Assembly: GCA_011048475.1 (NCBI GenBank)
Contig: DSDZ01000386.1
Coordinates: 1 to 16,318, forward strand
Length of the DNA stretch: 16,318 nt
Direction: 5' to 3'
From: Bacteroides sp.
GTDB taxonomy: Bacteria > Bacteroidota > Bacteroidia > Bacteroidales > GCA-2748055
In this document: positions 1 through 6,876 of the stretch, piece after piece
Layout: each line of letters begins with the position of its first letter
How positions within the stretch are numbered: position 1 is the first letter of the stretch
The notes under the pieces: model-generated
Seen by the model: only the letters and a program-made list of their open reading frames with translations
Database searches by the model: none
Told to the model about the DNA's origin: nothing
Made by a program: the position numbers and the translations under genes

Positions 1-455
1 CCATACAGGGCTGAGGAAGGGCCCTTCAGGATCTCAACCGATCCGATCCCCATCACCTCCATGTCTTCCAGGGAGGTGAATCCATCTCCGGAGGTGAGGG
101 GGATATCGTCCAGGTAAGCCCTGATCCTGTTTGACTGGTAAGGTGTCCGGGAACCCACCCCGCGGATCACCAGCCGACCTGTGTTATAGCTTCCCGAAGC
201 CATATATACCCCGGGGGCCAGGTTGATCAGGTCCGATGCGCTGATGGCGCGGCCCGGTTCCCCCTGCTCCGCCGAAATGTGTACAATCCCCCCTGGAACC
301 TCCAGGTATTGTTCACGGAAGGGTACCACGGTGATGGTCACCTCCTTAAGTCGGACCGTGTCATCGGGCGATTCCTGCGCCGTGACGGGATGAGACACGG
401 CAAGGGACATGAAGATCAGGAATATGGGGAATATCAGCCCGGACCGGTGGAACAT
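1..455 (-). CDS. TonB-dependent outer-membrane receptor, N-terminal part (cut by window edge)
   Basis: I translated this by hand on the minus strand; 151 complete codons are visible and the gene continues beyond position 1. The protein opens with a signal peptide (hydrophobic LIFPIFLIFMSLAVS, then Ala-Gln near residue 27). A plug domain follows without the carboxypeptidase-regulatory extension typical of SusC proteins. Plug signatures are visible: a stretch ending LINLAPGVYMASG, then RLVIRGVGSR, then IRAYLDDIPLTSGDG, and VEILKGPSSALYG at the window edge. TonB-dependent receptors import siderophores, metal complexes, vitamins or glycans across the outer membrane using TonB energy; the substrate cannot be read from this fragment. 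The ATG at 455 is the only start that places the signal peptide correctly. It is divergent from the SGNH hydrolase gene across 103 nt. Confidence 0.93.
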   Translation of the reverse strand, partial: MFHRSGLIFPIFLIFMSLAVSHPVTAQESPDDTVRLKEVTITVVPFREQYLEVPGGIVHISAEQGEPGRAISASDLINLAPGVYMASGSYNTGRLVIRGVGSRTPYQSNRIRAYLDDIPLTSGDGFTSLEDMEVMGIGSVEILKGPSSALY

Positions 456-558
456 ATTCTCGATAAATTCTCTATATCCATAACATGCATGCCGGGGAAA
501 TGTTCCGGTTTCACTTCCCGTTAAAAATATGTATTTTAAGGCCTGAAATTTCATTCAC

Positions 559-1299
559 ATGAAAGACAAACCAGGAAAGGGCCTGCTGCTTTTCTCCGCG
601 ATCCTCCTGCTGATGATCTCATGTGCCTCGGTGGACCGTTACATCCACTCCGGGGAGGTACTCATCTGGGAACCCGACATCGCAAGGTTTGACTCTCTGG
701 ACCTTGTGGAGCAGGCGGATGAACATACGGTGCTGGTGACCGGTAGTTCCAGTGTGCGGCTGTGGGACAGCATCCACAGCGACCTGTCCCCCTACCGTAT
801 CATGCAGCGCGGCTACGGAGGGGCCAAACTCTCCGATTTCAATTACTATGCCGACAGGATCATCAAACCAGGGCCGTACAAGGCGATCCTCATTTTTGTG
901 GCCAACGATATTTCGGGAGGGGAGCGGGACCGGACTCCCGGGGAAGTGTTGAAGCTGTACCGGATCCTGGTCAGCCGGATCCGAGAGCATACCCCGGATG
1001 CACCGGTTTTCTGGATCGAGACCACCCCCACGCCCAGCCGCTGGCATGCCTCCGACCGGATCAGGGATGCCAACCGGAAGATTCAAAGGTATTGTGACAG
1101 GAACCCGGATCTGTATTTCATCGAAACCCACGGGGCATTCACCCTGCCGTCCGGCAGCCCCGATTCCTCCCTGTTCCGAACCGATATGCTGCATCTGAAC
1201 CGCAAAGGATACCGGTTGTGGGCCGGACTGATCAAAGAATCACTGGCGGAGGAGGGGATCCTTCCATCGCCGGGACCCGTTGAAAAAACATCCCGTTGA
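559..1299 (+). CDS. SGNH/GDSL-family hydrolase lipoprotein
   Basis: This 246-residue protein is a probable lipoprotein: a hydrophobic N-terminus ends in the lipobox LMIS-Cys22. The rest shows the SGNH hydrolase blocks. Block I is VLVTGSSSVRLWDS (about residues 58-71, nucleophile probably Ser64). Block II is RGYGGAKLSDF with an oxyanion glycine, block III is FVAND with Asn116, and block V is DMLHLNRKGY with Asp209 and His212. The block I variant GSSS, instead of GDS, is common in the platelet-activating-factor acetylhydrolase-like subgroup. Such enzymes remove acyl or acetyl groups from lipids, carbohydrates or esters; the substrate here is unknown. Lipidation would place it in the periplasm or on the cell surface. 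Its stop overlaps the ATG of the following GNAT gene, implying co-expression. Confidence 0.9.
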   Translation: MKDKPGKGLLLFSAILLLMISCASVDRYIHSGEVLIWEPDIARFDSLDLVEQADEHTVLVTGSSSVRLWDSIHSDLSPYRIMQRGYGGAKLSDFNYYADRIIKPGPYKAILIFVANDISGGERDRTPGEVLKLYRILVSRIREHTPDAPVFWIETTPTPSRWHASDRIRDANRKIQRYCDRNPDLYFIETHGAFTLPSGSPDSSLFRTDMLHLNRKGYRLWAGLIKESLAEEGILPSPGPVEKTSR

Positions 1300-2429
1300 T
1301 GAAGGATTCACGGACGTTACTGACCTACCATGACCTGACCGTGGAGGTGCAGTCCTTCCCCGGGGAGGAACTGATCGCGCACATGCTTGAGACGGTGCTG
1401 GGTACGCCGGGAGGGTTGCGCTACAGGCATACCGATATCGAAGAGAGGCTCTCTTCCCTGGGTGAAAATTATTTCATGTTCCTGCGCAAAGGGGGGAAAA
1501 TGCTGGGGTCGGTGGGATTCTGCGGCAGGCCTGCCTCGGCTGCCGGACTGGCGCATGACAGCTGGCTGATCCGCTATTTCTCCATCAAAGCCCCCATGAG
1601 GTCTGTCCCCCGGAGAAGCAGACAAAACGAAAGCAGGGAAGGGAAAGCCGACCGGACGTCGGTACTGGGAAGGTTCATCAGGCCCATTTTTTCAAATCCC
1701 TCTCTGCTGAGGGACGGGGGCATGAAGGGAGTAATGCCCGCGGTCATCTACGGGATCGTGGAGAATAAAAACCTCAGGTCGGTGAATTTCAGTGATCAGA
1801 CTGGCCTGGAGAAGGTGGGGGAGGTGAGCGGATTCGCCTTCAGCCGGATGAATCCCAGAAGGAGCAGGAGGCTGGAGCTGATGCCCCCGAACAAACAGGA
1901 AGAGATGCTGTCACTGGTCGGGGAATTTTACAGGGACCATACCCTCTTCAGCGCGGATAACATTTTCAGGGACAACCATTATTACGTGATCAGGGAGTCC
2001 GGCAGGGTGGTGGCCGGACTGAAAACACATCCCGTTACCTGGCGGATCGTAGATTTTGGAAGCGAATGGATCAACCGGCTGGCTAAACTCCTGGTGAAGG
2101 TCCCTTCCGTCAGCCGCCGGCTGGACCCGGATGCCCTCCGGCTGCTCGCCTTCGACGGTATTTACTGCGAACCGGGTCATGAAGCGGCGCTCTATGAACT
2201 GATGGAGGGCGTGCTGGAAAGGGAAGATCACTACCTGGCCATGCTGATGATGGATACCCGGTCGCCGCACCACCATCTGATCTCGGAGCCTAAAAAGCTG
2301 GGGATCCTGCACAGGGTTCTGGGCAGTTTCGATGCAGATATCAGGATCCGCTTCATCAACCTGCCCGACCATGTAAAGCAGTACTACATGGACCATCCGG
2401 CATTTATATCCACGTACGATAACACATAA
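1299..2429 (+). CDS. two-domain GNAT-like acyltransferase, uncharacterised
   Basis: This 376-residue cytoplasmic protein has no signal peptide. I start it at the ATG overlapping the upstream stop (TGATG); a TTG one codon earlier is the alternative and is less likely. The first half looks like a GNAT domain: residues 60-76 resemble a strand pair reading FLRKGGKMLGSVGF, and residues 155-175 (ENKNLRSVNFSDQTGLEKVG) resemble the C-terminal GNAT motif where an Asn-x-x-Ser helix precedes an 'exlGF'-like segment. An Arg-rich segment (about residues 100-130) separates parts of this domain. The second half may be another degenerate GNAT fold. I see no classical R/Q-x-x-G-x-G/A acetyl-CoA loop, so activity is uncertain. 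Substrate unknown; context with two more GNAT genes suggests a shared small-molecule modification role, which is inference. Confidence 0.72.
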   Translation: MKDSRTLLTYHDLTVEVQSFPGEELIAHMLETVLGTPGGLRYRHTDIEERLSSLGENYFMFLRKGGKMLGSVGFCGRPASAAGLAHDSWLIRYFSIKAPMRSVPRRSRQNESREGKADRTSVLGRFIRPIFSNPSLLRDGGMKGVMPAVIYGIVENKNLRSVNFSDQTGLEKVGEVSGFAFSRMNPRRSRRLELMPPNKQEEMLSLVGEFYRDHTLFSADNIFRDNHYYVIRESGRVVAGLKTHPVTWRIVDFGSEWINRLAKLLVKVPSVSRRLDPDALRLLAFDGIYCEPGHEAALYELMEGVLEREDHYLAMLMMDTRSPHHHLISEPKKLGILHRVLGSFDADIRIRFINLPDHVKQYYMDHPAFISTYDNT

Positions 2430-2437
2430 AGGACAGC

Positions 2438-2944
2438 ATGGAGATCATTGAAACGAAAATTGAGGGATTCTTTATCAGGCAGGCGCAACCGGAAGATGTA
2501 CCCCTGGTGCTTGAACTGATCGGGAGACTGGCCGAATATGAACGGTTGTCCCACATGCTGGTGGCCACCGAAACAGGGTTGGAAAAGTATCTGTTCGGAC
2601 CGGAAAAGGTCGCAGAGGTGATCCTCGGTTACCACGGGGAGGTGCCTGTGGGCTATGCACTCTACTTTTATAATTTTTCCACCTTCCTGTGCAGGCCCGG
2701 GCTCTACCTGGAGGACATCTTTGTGCTCGGGGAATACAGGGGAAGGGGGTTCGGGAAGGCGATGCTTGCATACCTGGCCAGGCTGGCTGTGGAAAAGGAC
2801 TGCGGAAGGATGGAGTGGGTCGTGCTGGACTGGAACGAGCCGTCCATCAGGTTCTACAAATCCATGGGAGCGGAGCTGATGGATGAATGGATCATCAACC
2901 GGGTCTCTGGAGAAGCCCTCCGGGAGCTGGCTTCGAAGTTTTAA
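2438..2944 (+). CDS. GNAT N-acetyltransferase, spermidine/thialysine acetyltransferase-like
   Basis: A 168-residue single-domain GNAT, close to the length of the SSAT (diamine/thialysine acetyltransferase) subgroup. The acetyl-CoA loop is RGRGFG (101-106). The flanking LYLEDIFVLGEYRG (89-102) and WNEPSIRFYKSMGAE (132-146) closely match the SSAT signature as I remember it. Glu92 and Tyr140 fall at the same numbers as the catalytic residues recalled for human SSAT1. It would transfer acetyl from acetyl-CoA to a primary amine such as a polyamine, thialysine or a related amino compound in the cytoplasm. The gene starts 8 nt after the preceding stop, with an AAGGA-like ribosome site before the ATG, so it belongs to the same transcription unit. 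The exact amine is not determinable from sequence. Confidence 0.88.
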   Translation: MEIIETKIEGFFIRQAQPEDVPLVLELIGRLAEYERLSHMLVATETGLEKYLFGPEKVAEVILGYHGEVPVGYALYFYNFSTFLCRPGLYLEDIFVLGEYRGRGFGKAMLAYLARLAVEKDCGRMEWVVLDWNEPSIRFYKSMGAELMDEWIINRVSGEALRELASKF

Positions 2945-2961
2945 TGAAAGCCGGGCCGGTT

Positions 2962-2998
2962 TTCCGGGCAGCACCGGGAATCCGGCGAAAGCCCGGAA
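2962..2998. repeat. nested inverted repeat (hairpin) in the gap between GNAT genes
   Basis: An 8-bp perfect stem, TTCCGGGC at 2962-2969 with GCCCGGAA at 2991-2998, encloses a smaller CCGG-GAAT-CCGG hairpin at 2974-2985. The 145-nt gap it lies in separates two GNAT genes. No T-run follows on the plus strand (an A-run does), so it is not a canonical intrinsic terminator. It could still stabilise or end the upstream mRNA. Confidence 0.5.
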
Positions 2999-3089
2999 GC
3001 CGGAAGTGGAAAAAAAAGGCTGGCCATTTCATTTGATGTTGGAAAAAAACCTAATTTAAGCACCTTAACTACCACTAAAACCGGATCTC

Positions 3090-4223
3090 ATGGAGATCGC
3101 CGTCAGGCAGGTAAGTTCCCGGAAGGACATGCGGAAGTTTATCCATCTTCCCGCCAGGGTCCACAGGGGTCACAATAACTGGGTCCCGCCACTCTACTCG
3201 GATGAATGGGAGTTCTATGATTCTAAAAGGAACAAATCCTTTCAGTACTGCGATGTGATCATGCTTCTTGCATTCAGGGGAAACAAATTGGTGGGACGGG
3301 TGATGGGGATCATCAACCACAGGTACAATGACATTCACCGGGAAAAACATGCCCGCTTTAATTTCCTGGAAACGTGGGATGACCTTGAAGTGAGCCGCGC
3401 GCTGCTGGAATACCTGGTAGAGTGGGCCCGGAGCAAGGGGATGGTGAAACTGGTCGGTCCCCTGGCGTTCTCGGACAAGGATCCCCAGGGCTATCTGATC
3501 GAGGGTTTCAACGAGCCGGTGGTCATCGCATCCCACTGCAATTATGAATACGTGATCGGTCACCTGACGGCGCTGGGTTTTGAAAAAGAGCTCGATCTGG
3601 TGGTTTACAAGATCCCCATCCCTGAGAAAACACCCGAACTTTACCTGAAGATCGCAGAAAGGGCCAGGGTGAATAATCCGGATATCCGGCTCAGGGAATT
3701 TACCCGCCGAAAGGAACTGAAGCCGATGATCAGGCCCATCTTTTCCCTGATTAATGAGACCTTTACACACATCTACGGGTTCATGCCCTTTACCCTGGAA
3801 GAGATGGACGATTTTGCCAACCGGTACCTGATGATCATGGATCCGGGGTATATCAAGGTGATCGAGAATGGGGCCGGGGAGACTGTCGCATTTATCATCG
3901 CGATGCCCGATATCAGCAAGGGAATCAGGCGATCCGGGGGATACCTGTTCCCCTTTGGATTCCTGCATATCCTTTTCTCGGGTCTGCGCTCAAAACAGCT
4001 CAACCTTCTGATGGGGGCGGTCCGGCCCGATTACCAGAACCGCGGGCTGGATGCGATCATGGGTTCAGCCATGCTTGAATCTGCCAGAAAGGGGAAGATG
4101 GCATACATGGACAGCCACCTTGAAATGGAGACCAACACCCGTGTGCGTGCCGAAATGGAATACATGGGGGGAAAGGTGTACAAAGTGTACCGGATATTCG
4201 GGAGATCACTGAACAGCATATGA
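3090..4223 (+). CDS. large GNAT-fold protein, YghO-like, uncharacterised
   Basis: A 377-residue cytoplasmic protein. It resembles the uncharacterised GNAT-superfamily proteins annotated as YghO-like. The recognisable core is GPLAFSDKDPQGYLIEGF (123-140) followed by NEPVVIASHCNYEYV, with the N-terminal stretch GHNNWVPPLYSDE (28-39) also typical. The C-terminal half contains a GNAT-like acetyl-CoA segment, VRPDYQNRGLDAIMGSAML, and then MDSHLEMETNTRVRAEMEYMGGK, matching the usual late GNAT pattern. Its biochemical role is unknown. It is separated from the upstream GNAT gene by 145 nt holding a hairpin, so it may have its own promoter, although no strong -7 box is visible. Family assignment is from remembered sequence pattern; a precise substrate cannot be given. 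Confidence 0.72.
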   Translation: MEIAVRQVSSRKDMRKFIHLPARVHRGHNNWVPPLYSDEWEFYDSKRNKSFQYCDVIMLLAFRGNKLVGRVMGIINHRYNDIHREKHARFNFLETWDDLEVSRALLEYLVEWARSKGMVKLVGPLAFSDKDPQGYLIEGFNEPVVIASHCNYEYVIGHLTALGFEKELDLVVYKIPIPEKTPELYLKIAERARVNNPDIRLREFTRRKELKPMIRPIFSLINETFTHIYGFMPFTLEEMDDFANRYLMIMDPGYIKVIENGAGETVAFIIAMPDISKGIRRSGGYLFPFGFLHILFSGLRSKQLNLLMGAVRPDYQNRGLDAIMGSAMLESARKGKMAYMDSHLEMETNTRVRAEMEYMGGKVYKVYRIFGRSLNSI

Positions 4224-4241
4224 TAATTTACAGGGTTTTGT

Positions 4242-4272
4242 TTTGATCTTTTAAGCAAAGCCCCTATTTTTG
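4242..4272 (+). promoter_or_regulatory. Bacteroidota-type promoter for the MATE gene
   Basis: The -7 box TATTTTTG at 4265-4272 matches TAnnTTTG perfectly. A TTTG -33 element lies at 4242-4245, with 19 nt between them, the spacing expected for the Bacteroidota primary sigma factor. Transcription should start near 4279, giving a leader of about 110 nt before the MATE start codon. Confidence 0.72.
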
Positions 4273-4292
4273 GACCATCAATCCCCCTTACA

Positions 4293-4343
4293 ATGAGGAT
4301 TACTGGAAATATTGCGGCAGACCGGGTACTGCGCCTCTTCTGA
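4293..4343 (+). CDS. possible 16-codon leader ORF upstream of MATE
   Basis: Within the predicted MATE leader an ATG opens a short frame reading MRITGNIAADRVLRLF and ending in TGA at 4341-4343, 48 nt before the MATE start. It lies wholly downstream of the predicted transcription start. Its position would suit a regulatory leader peptide, but a frame this short can occur by chance and there is no clear ribosome-binding site. Confidence 0.22.
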   Translation: MRITGNIAADRVLRLF

Positions 4344-4391
4344 AGTGCAGCCGTCAGTTTTTTCTCTTCCTAACCAGTAATTCTCAGATCA

Positions 4392-5828
4392 ATGTCACAT
4401 AAAGTTACCAGTACACAGGCTTCCCTGTCATCATTCAGAAGGTTCCTTCAGGATCTCCGTGAGGCCGTCTCCGGATCGGAAAGGGATTTTACCAGGATCC
4501 CGCTGGGAAGGGCGATCCTGCTTCTCAGCATCCCCATGGTCCTGGAGATGATCATGGAATCGGTCTTTGCGCTGGCGGACATCTTTTTCGTATCCAGACT
4601 GGGGGCGGAGGCGGTGGCCACGGTGGGGATCACCGAGTCGGTGATGACCGTCATCTATGCCATCGGCATGGGCCTCAGTGTGGGAACCACCGCCCTGGTT
4701 TCCAGAAGGATCGGGGAAAACCGTCCCGAGCAGGCAGCCGTAGCGGCAGTCCAGGCCATCTTCACCGGGATCGTGGTTTCGTCCCTTTTCGCTTTTACGG
4801 GTATTTTCTTTGCAAAGGATCTTCTCAGGCTGATGGGGGCATCGGAAACCACGGTGGAGACGGGATACATGTATCCTGCCATCATGCTGGCGGGCAACGG
4901 GGTGATCATGCTCCTGTTCATTATCAATGCGGTGTTCAGGAGCAGCGGGGATGCTGCCATCTCCATGCGGGTGCTCTGGTTCGCCAACATCCTGAACATC
5001 ATTCTCGATCCCCTGCTGATCTTCGGATGGGGACCCTTCCCGGAGATGGGGGTGAAGGGTGCGGCGGTGGCCACATGTACCGGAAGGGGACTGGCGGTCG
5101 TTTACCAGGTCTATCTGCTGGGCCGGGGAAGGTACCGGGTGAAGATCGCAGCGGCACAGCTGGTGATCCGGATGAAAGAGGTCGTCAAACTGGTGAAGCT
5201 TTCCCTGGGTGCCATCGGCCAGAATCTGATCGGCACTGCTTCCTGGATATTCCTGGTCTGGGTGATCACCAGCCTGGGTGAAGAGGTGGTGGCCGGTTAT
5301 ACCATTGCCATCCGGATCGTGATGTTCGTTCTCCTTCCTTCATGGGGGATGGCAAACGCATCGGCCACGCTGGTGGGTCAGAACCTGGGAGCGAACAGAC
5401 CGGAAAGGGCCGAACGCGCCGCATGGCTGGTGGGGATCGGGAACATGGTGTTGCTCGGCCTCATCTCTGTCTTCTTCATTGTTTTTCCAGACACCTTCAT
5501 CGGCTTTTTCATCAACGGGACCGACCAGCCGCTGGTCATGCAGAGCGGGGTCACCTGTCTGCGGGTGATCAGCTTCGGATTCGTGGTGTATGCCATGGGG
5601 ATGGTCATGGTCAATTCCATCAACGGGGCAGGGGATACAGCCACCCCCGTATGGATCAATGTGATCGCATTCTGGCTGATGGAGATCCCGCTGGCGTACC
5701 TCTTCACCCGGGTATTTGATTTGCATCTCCAGGGGGTATGCTATGCGATCCTGATCGGGGAGTCCACACTGACCCTTTTATCCATGATCATTTTCCGCAG
5801 GGGAAAATGGAAACTCAAAGTAGTCTGA
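4392..5828 (+). CDS. MATE family efflux transporter
   Basis: A 478-residue inner-membrane protein with about twelve hydrophobic segments, the usual MATE length. Two homologous MatE halves are visible. The N-half has ADIFFVSRLGAEAVATVGI (62-80), GLSVGTTALVSRRIGENRPE (94-113) and GDAAISMRVLWFANILNIIL (186-205). The C-half has MANASATLVGQNLGANRPE (320-338) and INGAGDTATPVWINVIAFW (410-428). MATE proteins export cationic drugs, dyes or metabolites in exchange for Na+ or H+. The first 35 or so residues are a hydrophilic cytoplasmic extension. It has its own promoter and leader. Its stop codon lies within a heptamer repeat. The substrate is unknown; neighbouring GNATs could modify compounds that it exports, but that link is only positional. 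Confidence 0.95.
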   Translation: MSHKVTSTQASLSSFRRFLQDLREAVSGSERDFTRIPLGRAILLLSIPMVLEMIMESVFALADIFFVSRLGAEAVATVGITESVMTVIYAIGMGLSVGTTALVSRRIGENRPEQAAVAAVQAIFTGIVVSSLFAFTGIFFAKDLLRLMGASETTVETGYMYPAIMLAGNGVIMLLFIINAVFRSSGDAAISMRVLWFANILNIILDPLLIFGWGPFPEMGVKGAAVATCTGRGLAVVYQVYLLGRGRYRVKIAAAQLVIRMKEVVKLVKLSLGAIGQNLIGTASWIFLVWVITSLGEEVVAGYTIAIRIVMFVLLPSWGMANASATLVGQNLGANRPERAERAAWLVGIGNMVLLGLISVFFIVFPDTFIGFFINGTDQPLVMQSGVTCLRVISFGFVVYAMGMVMVNSINGAGDTATPVWINVIAFWLMEIPLAYLFTRVFDLHLQGVCYAILIGESTLTLLSMIIFRRGKWKLKVV

Positions 5829-5842
5829 AGTCTAAAGTCGAA
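5822..5842 (+). repeat. heptamer tandem repeat AGTCTRA x3
   Basis: Three adjacent 7-nt units, AGTCTGA, AGTCTAA and AGTCGAA, run from the end of the MATE gene into the gap; the MATE stop TGA (5826-5828) lies in the first unit. It marks the left side of the 216-nt intergenic region 5829-6044, in which I see no convincing gene. Confidence 0.6.
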
Positions 5843-5959
5843 AGGATTGTGTAACTTGCAACAGGATGAAACACAACTTTCCGCATATCTACCTGTACCA
5901 CCGTTTCGGCAGGGGGCTCTACGAGTGCTGGATGCTATATCTCTGACAGGAGGCCGGGT

Positions 5960-6007
5960 CCCCGGTTTCCCGTTTCCCATTGTACCATTTCCCATTTCCC
6001 ATTTCCC
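5960..6007. repeat. C-rich heptamer repeat (TTTCCCR), possible G-quadruplex on the minus strand
   Basis: Six runs of three or more C start at 5960, 5969, 5976, 5991, 5998 and 6005. Several are spaced exactly 7 nt apart by ATTT or GTTT; one 12-nt interruption lies at 5979-5990. The minus strand is therefore a series of GGG tracts with 4-5 nt loops apart from the interruption. The array ends 37 nt before the glycyl radical activase start codon. It also creates a spurious minus-strand reading frame rich in Met-Gly-Asn-Gly. Confidence 0.7.
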
Positions 6008-6044
6008 GTTTTTTTTCGTTTACTGACTTACTTATCAGCACCAG

Positions 6045-6845
6045 ATGCAAATTGCGACCATCTTCGATATCAAGCGTTTCGCGGTTCATGACGGACCCGG
6101 GATCCGTACCACGGTCTTTTTCAAGGGTTGTCCCCTCCGCTGCTGGTGGTGCCATAACCCGGAAAGCCAGTTGCCGGAACCCGAAACGGTGGAGATTGAA
6201 AGAAAGGTGGACGGGAGAAGGGTGCCTGCCCGCAGGACATACGGTGAACAGGTGGGGACGGCAGAACTGATGGAGATCATTTTAAGGGACCGCCACTATT
6301 ACGCCGAATCCGGCGGCGGAGTGACCTTTTCGGGCGGGGAGCCGCTCATGCAGCCGGAGGCCCTTTCGGAATTGCTCCGGGCCTGCAGGAAGGCCAAACT
6401 CCATACATGCGTGGATACATGCGGGCATGTCGTGGCGACGGATTTTGAAAGGATCCTGGATGACACGGATCTGTTCCTCTATGACCTCAAGCACATGGAT
6501 CCCTTACTGCACCTGAAATATACAGGGACCGGCAACGGTCTGATCCTTTCCAACGCGGACCGCCTGCTGGAGGCGGGGGCGCGGGTGATCTTCCGGATTC
6601 CCGTGATCCCGGGGATCAACACCTCGGATGAAGAGACCGGCAGGATGATCTCTTTCCTTGAGGAGAGAAGCGACCGGTGCAGGGAGGTGCACCTGCTGCC
6701 CTACCACCGCATTGCCGGTCAGAAATACAGCAGACTGGGAAAAACAATCCGGCTGCCGGAGGTGAAGGAGCCGGGCAGGAAAATGATGGAAACCCTGCAG
6801 AAGCGGTTTGAGCAGACCGGATTGGAGGTACTGATCGGGGGCTGA
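6045..6845 (+). CDS. glycyl radical enzyme activating enzyme (radical SAM), short form
   Basis: A 266-residue cytoplasmic radical-SAM protein. The glycyl radical activase N-terminus IFDIKRFAVHDGPGIRTTVF leads into the 4Fe-4S motif C29-x3-C33-x2-C36 (GCPLRCWWCHN). SGGGVTFSGGEPLMQ (89-103) includes the SAM-binding GGEP. With SAM and an electron it would install a glycyl radical on the enzyme encoded next. Most activases of non-PFL glycyl radical enzymes carry an inserted ferredoxin-like domain with extra cysteine clusters after the radical-SAM motif; here residues 37-113 contain no cysteine, so that domain is absent, as in pyruvate formate-lyase activase. The partner gene starts 31 nt downstream, so the two are one operon. 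No obvious promoter is visible in the repeat-bearing gap upstream. Confidence 0.94.
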   Translation: MQIATIFDIKRFAVHDGPGIRTTVFFKGCPLRCWWCHNPESQLPEPETVEIERKVDGRRVPARRTYGEQVGTAELMEIILRDRHYYAESGGGVTFSGGEPLMQPEALSELLRACRKAKLHTCVDTCGHVVATDFERILDDTDLFLYDLKHMDPLLHLKYTGTGNGLILSNADRLLEAGARVIFRIPVIPGINTSDEETGRMISFLEERSDRCREVHLLPYHRIAGQKYSRLGKTIRLPEVKEPGRKMMETLQKRFEQTGLEVLIGG

Positions 6846-6876
6846 ACGGACAACACAGAGCTGAACTCTGAATGAA

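Noticed and set aside
456..558. TATTTTAA (plus, 532-539) and TATTTTTA (minus) as divergent promoters for the hydrolase and receptor genes
   Set aside because: Both lack the terminal G and a well-placed TTTG partner; the A/T-rich gap makes chance matches likely.
3033..3057. TTG...TAATTT as a promoter for the third GNAT gene
   Set aside because: The -7 element departs from TAnnTTTG at the last two bases and the spacing is short; too weak to list.
3075..3968. 297-codon minus-strand frame opposite the third GNAT gene
   Set aside because: His/Pro/Gln-rich composition typical of an antisense shadow; the plus-strand protein has family motifs.
5866..5946. 26-codon plus-strand ORF (MKHNFPHIYLYHRFGRG...) in the gap after MATE
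   Set aside because: Short, no ribosome-binding site at a suitable distance, no recognised family, and it lies between repeat arrays; chance frame is the simplest view.
5741..6155. Minus-strand frames rich in Met-Gly-Asn-Gly
   Set aside because: They are produced by reading the GGGAAAT heptamer array and overlap well-supported plus-strand genes.
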